The notes under the pieces were generated by a model that worked only from the letters and a program-made list of their open reading frames with translations, had not been told where the DNA came from and did no database searches. Shown piece after piece: positions 49,602 through 58,190 of a DNA stretch of 64,000 bases. The number at the start of each line of letters is the position of its first letter. Positions within the stretch are counted from its first letter, which is position 1. Both the position numbers and the translations under genes were made by a program. The stretch is from Arthrobacter sunyaminii (GTDB lineage Bacteria; Actinomycetota; Actinomycetes; Actinomycetales; Micrococcaceae): the NCBI RefSeq assembly GCF_018866305.1, contig NZ_CP076456.1:2294001-2358000 (forward strand), given 5' to 3'.

Positions 49602-49949
49602 CAGAACAGACGGAACAGCGGTTTGCTCTGCCGTCCCCGTTCCCGGCGCTGGTTCGCTGGCAGAGCCGGTTACATCGGATGTTGGAGCCGGATCGGGCCC
49701 ATTTTCATTGCCTGCGTCAGTCCCGGACTCCGGGCGCGGGGTGGAGTTCACCTCCCCCGCAGCGAGCTCAACGCTGCCGACCTCCGCATTTGTTCCACCG
49801 CCACGAAGCACGGTGACGCCTGCCGTGAGGCCGATCAGCAGACAGACGGCAAGGACAGCACCGCGCAAGGACATGAGCCAGCGCCGCCGGGGCGTTCGCG
49901 TTGCGGTGGAGGATGCCGTGTCCCAGCGGTGTTCTGCCATACCGCCCAA
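49602..49949 (-). pseudogene. Truncated second copy of the comEA 5' region
   Basis: From ATG 49949 it encodes MAEHRWDTASSTATRTPRRR, the membrane helix and the Pro/Thr/Glu-rich spacer, about 84 percent identical to comEA (42972-43805). Homology ends after TAVPSVL at the point where the SLBB domain begins in the full gene, and the frame runs 17 residues into unrelated sequence. There is no DNA-binding HhH part. If made, it would be a single-helix stub. Confidence 0.85.
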
Positions 49950-50131
49950 GCTAGAGCGGCGCCGGGACCTGCCGATGAAAGAGTCCGGGATGTGTGTAGA
50001 ACAAGGGCTGTTCCGTCACATCCGAACTCCCTGTGCAGGGACATCAGGCGGGCTACCGCAGGTCCGTCGCTGAGGGAGATTCCGAAATCGGAGCATCAAC
50101 AGGGACGGGCCAGCGACCCGTGGCCTGGCGA
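49602..50131. repeat. Diverged direct repeat, copy 2
   Basis: Aligns with 43466-44005 in the same orientation. It covers the truncated comEA copy and, upstream, the last ~25 codons of the PH-like gene. Here the PH-like gene is intact and comEA is broken; in copy 1 the reverse is true. Confidence 0.85.
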
Positions 50132-50607
50132 TAATCAATGGCCCGCAACAGGGGCCTCAGATCGTAGGCGCTGATGTTCATGCTGAGCTTCACTCCGTGA
50201 ACGGACCTCACGTCCAGGAATTGCTGACCTCTCAAAGGAGCCACGCTGTAATGCGCAATCTCCCGGTAGCGAATGACCTGCTCCTTACCGAGCACACTGC
50301 GGAAAACCACCTCATAGGGTCCAGTCACGATGTAGAAATTGCGGTACATGGCGATGAAACCGATTCCACCGGCAAGAATCGCCGCCGAAGCGATTCGGGC
50401 ACCGAGCGGGCCTTCGGGCCAGGTAAAGGCCCATATCCCCATAAGAAGCCCCACTACAACAAACAGCCACCCTATAAAGGCAATGAACTTAGGCATCCTC
50501 ACCCGCTCCGGATAATCCTTGGCCCGGTTGAGGTACCTCCGCGCCCACCAGGCAAGTGCTGCAATTGCCAGGGTCATGGCTATGTTGAGAGCGGCCTCCA
50601 GGGACAT
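50053..50607 (-). CDS. Membrane protein with PH-like domain
   Basis: The 184-residue protein has three helices (about 5-22, 40-62, 67-87) followed by a soluble part: FYIVTGPYEVVFRSVLGKEQ, VIRYREIAHYSV and RGQQFLDVRSVHGVKLSMNI, the pattern of bacterial PH-like domains behind membrane helices. Function is unknown. Its C-terminal tail is what survives next to intact comEA, so the ancestral order was probably this gene, then comEA, then comEC. Confidence 0.8.
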   Translation of the reverse strand: MSLEAALNIAMTLAIAALAWWARRYLNRAKDYPERVRMPKFIAFIGWLFVVVGLLMGIWAFTWPEGPLGARIASAAILAGGIGFIAMYRNFYIVTGPYEVVFRSVLGKEQVIRYREIAHYSVAPLRGQQFLDVRSVHGVKLSMNISAYDLRPLLRAIDYRQATGRWPVPVDAPISESPSATDLR

Positions 50608-50812
50608 CCTTGATCTGCCTATCGTTCGTGTGTTCGGGGAGCGGGAGCAGTTCCACCCCGGATGATGCTTGAAATAATCTACCGCCTATTGCACCAGCGG
50701 CCACTGTTCGCTTGCTGTCTGCCCAAGGAGCGGCCCGGTAAGATTGACGGTGCGCATTACCCGATCTCCGGGCCTGCGCACGCCCCCACCCCTATCCAGG
50801 AGCCCGAACCCG

Positions 50813-51307
50813 TTGAATAAAAAGTCCCTCCAGACCGACGGGTTCACCGGATTCCGGTCCGTGAACACCCTGGACATCAATCGGATCCCGCAGCGGCAGG
50901 GACTCTTCGCTGTTGTGAGGCCGCAAGGCTTTGAACCACGGTTCCTCCGCACCAGCACGGCCGGCGTCTTCAAAACGAAAAACCCTTCTCTGCCTAAAGA
51001 CAAGCTCACCGCTGAGTGGGTGCCGAACGCGGACATACTGTTTATTGGAAAAGCCAGCCCCGGCAGCAAGGGCAACCGCGGGCTCCGGCGCCAGATCTCT
51101 GAATTTGTGGACTTCGGAAACGGCTTGCCGCCGGGACACTGGGACGGCCGGCTGATCTGGCAGCTGGCGGACTCGGAAGACCTTCTCCTGGCATGGAAGG
51201 AGCTGCCGGCTGAACAGCTCAATCCGGCGCTGGCGGCATACCACGCGCAGTTCCTGCAGGCTTACGGCAAACTGCCGTTCGCAAATCTTGTCCAGGCCCG
51301 CGTCTGA
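50813..51307 (+). CDS. Small protein of possible GIY-YIG-like type
   Basis: The 164-residue protein has VPNADILFIGKASPGSKGNR, RRQISEFVDFGNG, and GRLIWQLADSEDLLLAWKEL. The spacing of a beta strand with FIGKA, a basic loop and an arginine-containing helix recalls GIY-YIG-like nuclease folds, but the catalytic GIY..YIG pair itself is not seen, so this is a weak suggestion. TTG at 50813 with AGGAG 10 nt upstream is used; in-frame starts at 50744 (TTG) or 50750 (GTG) would extend it by 21-23 residues. No neighbour explains its role. Confidence 0.65.
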   Translation: MNKKSLQTDGFTGFRSVNTLDINRIPQRQGLFAVVRPQGFEPRFLRTSTAGVFKTKNPSLPKDKLTAEWVPNADILFIGKASPGSKGNRGLRRQISEFVDFGNGLPPGHWDGRLIWQLADSEDLLLAWKELPAEQLNPALAAYHAQFLQAYGKLPFANLVQARV

Positions 51308-51321
51308 GGCACAGATACCCT

Positions 51322-51702
51322 TCAGGCACCAAAATCGTCGGACGGCTGGTGCCGCCCTGATGGAGCGGCATTGACCTTCGCGGCATCAATGTGGCGCATT
51401 ACCAATGCAGCGGAGATCAAAGCAGCCGAAAAAGTGAGACAAACTTGCGGGGCGTGTAAATATACTTGGGTCAAAACCACGAAGAACCCGTTCTCACCGT
51501 TGAAGTTGAGCGCACAGAAGTTCCGAATGAACGGGTCAGTGAGCACCAGTACGAGAAGGCCTACCGCGCCAAGGACAATTCCTGCACGCAATGTTCGGCG
51601 ATACAGACTTGATGGTTCTGTTCCCGCCACTTTTCCTCCAGGGAATGCATTTGGTCCAACCAGTGCTTCACCTAAACATACGACGGCGGCGGGAGCAACC
51701 AC
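51322..51702 (-). CDS. Hypothetical membrane protein
   Basis: A 126-residue protein with two helices (about 39-56 and 76-102), RRTLRAGIVLGAVGLLVLVL in the first, and a polar C-terminus. No family was recognised. The GTG at 51702 has no ribosome site, so the true start may lie further in. It lies 8 nt beyond the DegV gene on the same strand. Confidence 0.5.
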   Translation of the reverse strand: MVAPAAVVCLGEALVGPNAFPGGKVAGTEPSSLYRRTLRAGIVLGAVGLLVLVLTDPFIRNFCALNFNGENGFFVVLTQVYLHAPQVCLTFSAALISAALVMRHIDAAKVNAAPSGRHQPSDDFGA

Positions 51703-51710
51703 GTATAGGC

Positions 51711-52706
51711 CTAGCTGCTTCCGGGTCCGGCTTCCGGCCCGGAAACCTGCACCTGCGGTGCAGCTCCGGAATCTCCGGAGACCGCCACGGCCAGCACACC
51801 CAGTCCGGCATGGGCTGCCAGCACGGCGGGCAGCGAGCAGATCATCAGTTCGACGTCGGGGGCGGCCTCCGCGATGGTTCCGGCCAGACGCTCGGCCTCC
51901 ACTTCATTGCCGAAGTGATGCACTGCCACCCGCACCCGGCCGGTGCGGGCGGTGATGTTTTGCCGGACCAGTTCGGTGAGCCGGGCCAGCGCACGGGGCG
52001 CGGACCGCACCCGTTCCAGCGGAACCACCTTGCCCTCACGCACCACCAGGATGGGTTTGACCGCAAACAGGGTGCCGAACCAGCCGGCGGCGGCGCTGAT
52101 CCTGCCGCCGCGGCGCAGCTGCTCCAGGCTGGGAACGTAGAAAAGTATGCTGGCGGACTTCGCCGCTGCGCGTGCCGCATCGGCCACGGCCGCCGCTGTT
52201 CCGCCGTCGCGCGCCGTTTCCGCAGCGGCGGCGACGGCGAAACCCACGCCCATCGCCACACTGGCCGTGTCGATGACGGTCACGGGAACGGCAGCGGTCC
52301 GGGCCGCCAGCCGGGCGGAATCCACGGTTCCGGACAATTCGCCGGAGAGATGCAGCGAGACAATCGACGAACAGCCCGCCGCAGCCAGCTCTGCATAGGC
52401 GGCCTCGAACTGCCCCGGCGCGGGACGGGAGGTCCGTACGTCGGACCCCTGCGCCAGAGCCAGCGCGAGGGCGCCGATCATGCGGTCGGTGCCCTCACTG
52501 TAAATCTGGTCGCCGATCATGACCGGCATGGACACTACGCGCACCAGGTCGGTGACCTCGGCGGACTGAGCCCAGTTTTCCGGCAGCGCAGCGGCGGAGT
52601 CTGTGACCACGCCGACCCGGGGTGCGGGGGCGGTCCCGGTCCCGGTTTCCCGAAGCCGCCCCCGTTTGGCGCGCGCGGACAGCTTGTCCAGCCAGTCCAC
52701 GTTCAT
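51711..52706 (-). CDS. DegV family fatty-acid-binding protein
   Basis: DegV proteins (FakB-like) hold a fatty acid, and in firmicutes present it to a kinase. The 331-residue protein has VGVVTDSAAALPENW, the SxxxT region RTSRPAPGQFEAAYAEL, SLHLSGELSGTVDSARLA (the lipid-head pocket), and FYVPSLEQLRRGGRIS. No FakA-type kinase gene is in this window. It lies just downstream of leuS on the same strand, separated by 46 bp. Confidence 0.93.
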   Translation of the reverse strand: MNVDWLDKLSARAKRGRLRETGTGTAPAPRVGVVTDSAAALPENWAQSAEVTDLVRVVSMPVMIGDQIYSEGTDRMIGALALALAQGSDVRTSRPAPGQFEAAYAELAAAGCSSIVSLHLSGELSGTVDSARLAARTAAVPVTVIDTASVAMGVGFAVAAAAETARDGGTAAAVADAARAAAKSASILFYVPSLEQLRRGGRISAAAGWFGTLFAVKPILVVREGKVVPLERVRSAPRALARLTELVRQNITARTGRVRVAVHHFGNEVEAERLAGTIAEAAPDVELMICSLPAVLAAHAGLGVLAVAVSGDSGAAPQVQVSGPEAGPGSS

Positions 52707-52752
52707 AGGTCCCCCGAATCAGCGTGCACGGTGTTCTGTCGTGAGGGCCAGC

Positions 52753-55251
52753 CTACGCCGGAACGATGTTCACGAGCTTCGGAGCGCGCACGATCACGGT
52801 GCGGATGCCGCGGCCGTCGAGCGTTTTCTGCACGGCGTCCGAGGCCAGCGCCAGTTCGCGCAGATCCTCCTCGCTGATGTCGGCGGGCACCTCCAGGCGG
52901 TCGCGGACCTTGCCCTGCACCTGGACGACGGCGGTGACCGTGTCCTGGACCAGCAGGGTTTCGTCCACGGCCGGCCAGCCGGCGTTCGCCACGGAGGCCG
53001 GACGGCCCAGCAGAGCCCACAGGTCCTCGGCGGTGTACGGGGCGAACAAGCTCAGGATGATCGCCACGGTCTCGGCGGCTTCGCGGACCGCGGGGTCCGC
53101 TCCGCCGACGCCGGAGTCGATCGCCTTGCGGGTGGCGTTGACCAGTTCCATGGTCCGGGCCACCATCACGTTGAACTTGTTGTTCTCCAGCAGTTCGGCG
53201 GCATCGGCAACCGTGCGGTGCGTCAGCGCGCGCAGCTTCTTGTCGCCCTTGGCGAAGTCGACGCCGGGTTCGCTGGTGACACCCTGGCCCAGGCGCCAGG
53301 CGCGGGCCAGGAACTTCGCGGAGCCCGACGGCGAAACGTCCGCCCAGTCGACGTCGTCCTCCGGCGGGGAAGCGAAAATCATGGTCAAGCGCACGGCGTC
53401 CACGCCGTACTTGTCCAGCTGCTGGCCCAGGTCAACGCCGTTGCCCAGCGACTTGGACATGGCCTTGCCGCCGTTGAGGACCTGGCCCTGGTTCAGCAGC
53501 GAGCTGAACGGTTCGCTGGCTTCCAGCAGGCCCATGTCATGGACCACCTTGGTGAAGAAGCGCGCGTACAGCAGGTGCAGGATGGCGTGCTCCACGCCGC
53601 CCACGTACTGGCCGACCGGCATCCAGTTCTTCGCGGCCTCCGGATCGAACGGTCCGTCGGTGTAGTGCGGGGAAACAAAGCGCATGAAGTACCAGGAGGA
53701 GTCCACGAAGGTGTCCATGGTGTCGGTGTCGCGCTTGGCCGGGCCGTCGCAGTTGGGGCAGGAGACGTTGACCCAGTCCTCGGCGGAAGCCAGCGGAGAG
53801 GTGCCCTTGGGTGCCAGCGCCTCGCCCTTCAGCCCGGTGGGCAGAGTGACGGGCAGCTGGTCATCGGGAACCGGAACCTCGCCGCACGTCTCGCAGTGGA
53901 TGATCGGGATGGGCGTGCCCCAGAACCGCTGGCGGGAGAGCAGCCAGTCGCGCAGGCGGAAGTTCACGAACTTCTCGCCTGTGCCCTGTTCCTCGAGCAT
54001 TTCAATGGCGGCGGGAATGGCTTCGGACTTCGGCAGGCCGTCCAGCTTGCCGGAGTTGATGAGGGTGCCTTCGCCGGTGGTGGCGATGCCGGTCTCTGCC
54101 GGATCCTCTTCGCCGGTGTCCAGGACAGCCTTGACCGGCAGGTCAAAGGTCTTGGCGAAGTCCAGGTCGCGCTGGTCATGCGCGGGCACGGCCATGATGG
54201 CGCCGGTGCCGTAGTCGGCCAGCACGTAGTCGGCGGCCCAGACGGGCAGCTTCTCGCCGTTGAGCGGGTTAATGGCGTAGCGGCCGGTGAAGATGCCGGT
54301 CTTGGTGCGCTCGGTGGACTGGCGCTCGATGTCCGAGAGGGCCTTGACCTGCTCGCGGTAAGCCAGCAGGGCGTCCATGTTCTCGTCGGTGGTCAGCTCA
54401 ACCGCCAGCGGAGCGTCCGCTGCGACGACAAAGAACGTCGCTCCGGCCAGGGTGTCCGGGCGGGTGGTGAAGACGGTGACCTGCTCGGCCGGCTTGTCGC
54501 CGTCGGCCTCGATGGTGAACCGGACGTGCGCGCCTTCGGAACGGCCAATCCAGTTTTTCTGCATGGCGAGCACACGCTCGGGCCAGTGGCCCTTGAGCTG
54601 CTCCATGTCATCCAGCAGCCTGTCGGCGTAATCGGTGATCTTGAAGTACCACTGGTTCAGCGACTTCTTGGTGACCTGGGTGCCGCAGCGCTCACAGGCG
54701 CCGTTGACAACCTGTTCGTTGGCCAGCACGGTCTGGTCCTTGGGGCACCAGTTGACCGGAGAGTTCTTGCGGTAGGCCAGGCCCCGCTCGTAGAAACGCT
54801 TGAACAGCCACTGCGTCCAGCGGTAGTACTCAGGGTCCGAGGTCTGGAGCCGGCGCGACCAGTCCACACTGATGGCGTAGCGCTTGAACGACGCGGCCTG
54901 CGTGTCGATGTTGCGGTAGGTCCAGTCGCTGGGGTGCGCGTTGTTCTTGATCGCGGCGTTCTCTGCAGGCAGGCCAAAGGAATCCCAGCCGATCGGATGC
55001 AGCACGTCGTAGCCGAGCTGGCGCCAGTAGCGCGCGACGACGTCGCCCATGGCAAACGCTTCGGCGTGGCCCATGTGCAGGTCACCGGAGGGGTACGGGA
55101 ACATGTCCAGAACATAGCGGCGTTCCTTGGAACCGTCGTCGGCGGGCTGAAAGACACCCAGCTCGTCCCAGACCGCCGGCCACTTCTGCTCAATGTCCGC
55201 AAAACTGTATACGGCCTCTTCAGACTCATCCGTCTGTGACTGCGTACTCAC
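52753..55251 (-). CDS. leuS: Leucyl-tRNA synthetase
   Basis: LeuRS charges tRNA-Leu. The 832-residue protein has the HIGH motif as HMGH ([14 protein letters not shown]), a CP1 editing domain with [13 protein letters not shown] and [16 protein letters not shown], zinc-type CxxC pairs ([14 protein letters not shown]), and the KMSKS motif as [11 protein letters not shown]. The GTG at 55251 is chosen with GAGG about 10 nt upstream. The leader carries a three-Leu-codon peptide, a hairpin and a terminator, suggesting control by charged tRNA-Leu. Confidence 0.97.
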   Translation of the reverse strand: MSTQSQTDESEEAVYSFADIEQKWPAVWDELGVFQPADDGSKERRYVLDMFPYPSGDLHMGHAEAFAMGDVVARYWRQLGYDVLHPIGWDSFGLPAENAAIKNNAHPSDWTYRNIDTQAASFKRYAISVDWSRRLQTSDPEYYRWTQWLFKRFYERGLAYRKNSPVNWCPKDQTVLANEQVVNGACERCGTQVTKKSLNQWYFKITDYADRLLDDMEQLKGHWPERVLAMQKNWIGRSEGAHVRFTIEADGDKPAEQVTVFTTRPDTLAGATFFVVAADAPLAVELTTDENMDALLAYREQVKALSDIERQSTERTKTGIFTGRYAINPLNGEKLPVWAADYVLADYGTGAIMAVPAHDQRDLDFAKTFDLPVKAVLDTGEEDPAETGIATTGEGTLINSGKLDGLPKSEAIPAAIEMLEEQGTGEKFVNFRLRDWLLSRQRFWGTPIPIIHCETCGEVPVPDDQLPVTLPTGLKGEALAPKGTSPLASAEDWVNVSCPNCDGPAKRDTDTMDTFVDSSWYFMRFVSPHYTDGPFDPEAAKNWMPVGQYVGGVEHAILHLLYARFFTKVVHDMGLLEASEPFSSLLNQGQVLNGGKAMSKSLGNGVDLGQQLDKYGVDAVRLTMIFASPPEDDVDWADVSPSGSAKFLARAWRLGQGVTSEPGVDFAKGDKKLRALTHRTVADAAELLENNKFNVMVARTMELVNATRKAIDSGVGGADPAVREAAETVAIILSLFAPYTAEDLWALLGRPASVANAGWPAVDETLLVQDTVTAVVQVQGKVRDRLEVPADISEEDLRELALASDAVQKTLDGRGIRTVIVRAPKLVNIVPA

Positions 55252-55360
55252 TGTTGTCGCCTCTGTCCTCAAAGAAATCCTGTTGATCCGCGGTTGCCGG
55301 TCCGTGCCGGTCCCGCCGCTTAAACTCAAGTTTCGTCACGCTCTCCCCCAGACACACAAA

Positions 55361-55383
55361 AGCCCCTCGGCAGGCAAGGGGCT
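55361..55383 (-). terminator. Intrinsic terminator in the leuS leader (attenuator)
   Basis: On the minus strand AGCCCCT (55383-55377) pairs with AGGGGCT (55367-55361), and TTTTGTGTG follows. It stands 110 nt before leuS and after the leader peptide. It can equally end the GNAT transcript from upstream. Confidence 0.72.
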
Positions 55384-55385
55384 GG

Positions 55386-55408
55386 GCCGCGCACGGACGG
55401 TGCGCGGC
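55386..55408 (-). promoter_or_regulatory. 9-bp GC hairpin after the leuS leader peptide
   Basis: GCCGCGCAC and GTGCGCGGC form a perfect stem with a 5-nt loop. Its first base is the last base of the leader stop codon, so a ribosome stalled on the Leu codons would cover its 5' arm. This places it as the 1:2 stem of an attenuator; a clear 2:3 antiterminator was not found by eye. Confidence 0.5.
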
Positions 55409-55434
55409 TACCTAAGAAGGAGGAAAGCGTTCAT
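55408..55434 (-). CDS. leuS leader peptide (three consecutive Leu codons)
   Basis: A nine-codon ORF: ATG AAC GCT TTC CTC CTT CTT AGG TAG, encoding MNAFLLLR. GGAAAG sits directly before the ATG. It is followed by a hairpin starting at its stop and then a terminator, the layout of a ribosome-stalling attenuator. The three Leu codons in eight fit leucine sensing. Confidence 0.68.
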   Translation of the reverse strand: MNAFLLLR

Positions 55435-55482
55435 CTTTCCACTTTACAACAGCCGCCTCTTTGCGGCAGCCGCGCCACAGCC

Positions 55483-56016
55483 TTATGACGGACTGATCGC
55501 ATACAGCAGCGAATCCTCCCACTTGCCGCGGATTAGCTTGTGCGCGGGCAGGCGGGCTTCCAGCACCATTCCGGTTTTCTCCAGCACCCGGGCTGACGCG
55601 GCGTTGCCCGGCCGGCAGGTGGCGCGGATGCAATCCAGCCCCAGCACTGTAAAACCAAAGTGCACGACGGCGGACGCGGCCTCGGTCGCGTAGCCGCAGC
55701 CCCAGCGGTCTGCGGCGATGACATACCCAACCTCGCCGGTGCCGGCGTGGTCCAGTGTCAGCCCCACGGAGCCGAAGGGCCCGCTCCCCGGTCCTTCACC
55801 GCCGTCGGGTACGGTCACCGCAAAGGTGTAGGCCCGCCGCGGATCCTGCTGTTCCTCCGCCCGACACGCTGCGAGGAAGTCGCGGCTGTCCTGCAGGGTA
55901 TTGGGGCCCCATTCAACGTATTCGGTCAGCCGCCGGTCGGACGCAAAGCCGTGCACAGCCGACAAATCCGCCTCCCGGTAAGGGCGCAGGAGCAGGCGTG
56001 GCGTGTGCAGTTCCAT
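55483..56016 (-). CDS. GNAT family N-acetyltransferase (RimJ/RimL-like)
   Basis: The 177-residue protein has the RimJ/RimL layout: ELHTPRLLLRPYREADL, GSVGLTLDHAGTGEVGYVI, the acetyl-CoA loop DRWGCGYATEAASA, and RATCRPGNAASARVLEKTGM. Substrates of this group include ribosomal proteins, amino acids or antibiotics; none can be named here. ATG 56016 starts the family consensus; ATG 56034 would add six residues. It lies upstream of leuS on the same strand and may be partly co-transcribed through the attenuator. Confidence 0.9.
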   Translation of the reverse strand: MELHTPRLLLRPYREADLSAVHGFASDRRLTEYVEWGPNTLQDSRDFLAACRAEEQQDPRRAYTFAVTVPDGGEGPGSGPFGSVGLTLDHAGTGEVGYVIAADRWGCGYATEAASAVVHFGFTVLGLDCIRATCRPGNAASARVLEKTGMVLEARLPAHKLIRGKWEDSLLYAISPS

Positions 56017-56160
56017 CCGGCGATTCTGCCGCATTCGGAATAGTTTTCACGGGTTCCGTATCTTTTTGGCGTGCCCGTGCGTCTACCGGGCAAGGACATG
56101 GCGCAGTGTCATGCTTTTGATCAGGCACCGCCGTCGGCGGGGAAACGAGGGGAAATGTCA

Positions 56161-57219
56161 ATGGCACTTGAGGCGGGAACGGCAGCGGTACGCGCTGTCC
56201 GCGCAGCAGCGGAGACGCCGGCTTTCGCGGATAATCGAAATGATTTGCGCCGCGCCCGCCGTGATTTCCTGGTGGCGCTGGAGCCCGTGAGGGGCTCCGT
56301 GTACGCATACTGCCGCAGCTTGACCCCCACGGTATGGGATGCGGAGGATTTGCTGCAGGAAACACTGACCAAAGCCCTGGCGGAAGCCTCGCAGCGGCAC
56401 GAACCCATCCTCAATACTGAGGCGTGGCTGGTTCGGATTGCCACGAACACCTGGATAGATTCACTGCGCCGCAGCAGCCGGGCGGTCTTGGAGTGGTCCG
56501 ATTCCGCCCCTGAACTCCCGGACGAGACCGCTCCTGATCCGCTGGCAAACCTGGACGTGGAGTCTGCCCTCCGTCAGTTGCTGCACCTCCTGCCCCCGCG
56601 GGAGCGGGCGTGCGTGGTCCTCAAAGATGTGTTCTCCTATTCCCTGGCCGAAATCGCCGGCATGCTGGAGACGACTCCGGGCGCCGTGAAGTCGGCCCTG
56701 CACCGCGGCCGGGCCACCCTCCAGGCAGCCCGCAGCGGTTCAGGAATGGGTGCGTCTTCTTCCGCACATCCCGGGACTGAAACCGGCGCCGTGCCGCCGG
56801 CGGATCACGCGCGGCTGCTGCGCCGGCTGGCGGTTGCCTTCAACGCCTATGACATTGATGCCATGGTGGACCTCTTCCTGGCGGGCGGGCGGTCCGAGGT
56901 CATCGGCAATGTCAGCGAAACCGGACACGAACAGATCCGCACCGGGTCCATGTCCCACACGTTCGGTGCGGACGCCGCCGAACTTTACCAGGCAACTGTC
57001 CATCACTTCGGCGGTGAGGACATCATCCTGCTGTGGGAGCGGCCGAAGGAAACGCCGGAGGCTCCCGGGGTGGTGGCGGATGTCCTGCGCGTGCGCGCTG
57101 CCCACGGTGCGCCGCTCATCGCGGAACTGAAGTGGTACTTCTTCTGCCCGGAGGTTCTGGCCGAGGTGGCCGGCGGGCTGGACCTGCCGTTCAAGACCAA
57201 CGGGGTGAGCTACTTCTAG
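56161..57219 (+). CDS. ECF-type sigma factor with C-terminal NTF2/SnoaL-like domain
   Basis: The 352-residue protein has sigma region 2 (about 50-115; TVWDAEDLLQETLTKALAEA, WLVRIATNTWIDSLRR) and region 4 (about 140-190; LLPPRERACVVLKDVFSYSL, AEIAGMLETTPGAVKSALHR). It then has a 130-residue C-terminal extension of NTF2 type (LRRLAVAFNAYDIDAMVDLF). Such tailed ECFs (SigJ/ECF41-like) often use the tail instead of an anti-sigma factor. No anti-sigma gene or carboxymuconolactone-decarboxylase partner is adjacent. GAGGGG 8 nt before ATG 56161 fixes the start. Its stop overlaps that of the convergent epimerase gene in CTAG. Confidence 0.88.
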   Translation: MALEAGTAAVRAVRAAAETPAFADNRNDLRRARRDFLVALEPVRGSVYAYCRSLTPTVWDAEDLLQETLTKALAEASQRHEPILNTEAWLVRIATNTWIDSLRRSSRAVLEWSDSAPELPDETAPDPLANLDVESALRQLLHLLPPRERACVVLKDVFSYSLAEIAGMLETTPGAVKSALHRGRATLQAARSGSGMGASSSAHPGTETGAVPPADHARLLRRLAVAFNAYDIDAMVDLFLAGGRSEVIGNVSETGHEQIRTGSMSHTFGADAAELYQATVHHFGGEDIILLWERPKETPEAPGVVADVLRVRAAHGAPLIAELKWYFFCPEVLAEVAGGLDLPFKTNGVSYF

Positions 57220-58190
57220 CCTGCCGTCGCGTCCGCCGCAGCAGCGTCCCTCGCAGATCGGAACCCCAGAAACGCCTCCCGACTGGTGCGCGAGGGCGTA
57301 AAGCCGAACTCATTCTTGAGTGCCGTATTGTCCAAAACCGGCCGGTAGCGCAGGAAACGGAGCTGCTCCGGTCCGTGCACGGTCAGCTTCAGCTTGTGTC
57401 CCAGCCACAGCCCGGCGGCCAGCAACGGGGCCGGCACGCTGATGGTCCGCTTTCCCATGAGCGAAGCAATCTCGCGGACCGTCAGTGCGCCGTCGCCTGC
57501 CACGTTGTAGATCCCGCTGCGGCCGGTGAGGACGGCCTGCACCATGGCGTCAGCGACGTCCTCGTCCCAGATGAAGACAAACGGCGAGTCGCTGCCGGCC
57601 ACCCGCAGCAGCCGGGGCGCATCAAACAGGGCGGTGATCTGGTTTTGCACCCGCTCCCCCAGGATGGTGCCGATCCGGAAGATGGTCTGCTTCAGATCGG
57701 GATGGTCGCTGCGGAGCCGGGCCAGCTCTTCTTCCACCAGACGTTTGTGCCGGGAATAGGCGAACTCGTCATTGCCGCGCAGCGGATGCGCTTCGCTGAG
57801 CCAGGGTGCGTTGTCCGCGTGGTAACCGTAGGCAGCCCCCGAAGAGGAGATGACCACATGCTGAACCCCGGCGGAGATACAGGCCGCCAGGACATTCCGG
57901 GATCCCACCACGTCCACCTGGAACTCCTGTTCCCTGCTGGTGTCTTTGCCCGGGTTCACGATGGCCGCCAGATGAACCACGGTGTCGATGCGGTGAGCCT
58001 TCAGCAGCCGGCCGACGTCCGGCGAGCAGACATCGGCCAGCGCGTACTCGACGCCGTCGAGCCGCCGGTCTGCGGCGGGTTCGCGGATGTCCAGGCTGAG
58101 GACGGAGCTGATCCCGGGGTCCGCTGCGAGCCGGGCGACGACGGCGCTGCCCAGGAATCCGTTGCCGCCGGTTACGCAGACCCGGTTCAC
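57216..58190 (-). CDS. NAD-dependent epimerase/dehydratase (extended SDR)
   Basis: The 324-residue protein has the Rossmann motif VTGGNGFLGSAVV, the catalytic YSRHK (Tyr/Lys pair) preceded by SSSGAAYG, and VFIWDEDVADAMVQA. These extended SDRs act on sugar nucleotides or, for 3-beta-HSD-like members, on sterol-like alcohols; the choice is open. The GTG start overlaps the symporter stop (GTGA). It is the third gene of the monooxygenase-symporter-epimerase operon. Confidence 0.9.
   Translation of the reverse strand: MNRVCVTGGNGFLGSAVVARLAADPGISSVLSLDIREPAADRRLDGVEYALADVCSPDVGRLLKAHRIDTVVHLAAIVNPGKDTSREQEFQVDVVGSRNVLAACISAGVQHVVISSSGAAYGYHADNAPWLSEAHPLRGNDEFAYSRHKRLVEEELARLRSDHPDLKQTIFRIGTILGERVQNQITALFDAPRLLRVAGSDSPFVFIWDEDVADAMVQAVLTGRSGIYNVAGDGALTVREIASLMGKRTISVPAPLLAAGLWLGHKLKLTVHGPEQLRFLRYRPVLDNTALKNEFGFTPSRTSREAFLGFRSARDAAAADATAG

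Noticed and set aside
43466..50131. Insertion sequence or composite transposon
   Set aside because: The flanking repeats are host gene fragments; no transposase, integrase, terminal inverted repeat or short target duplication was seen.
52603..55239. 878-codon open frame on the plus strand opposite leuS and the end of degV
   Set aside because: Antisense shadow; the minus strand has complete LeuRS motifs.
55252..55482. T-box riboswitch before leuS
   Set aside because: No T-box core sequence; the spacer holds a leader ORF, a hairpin and a terminator instead.
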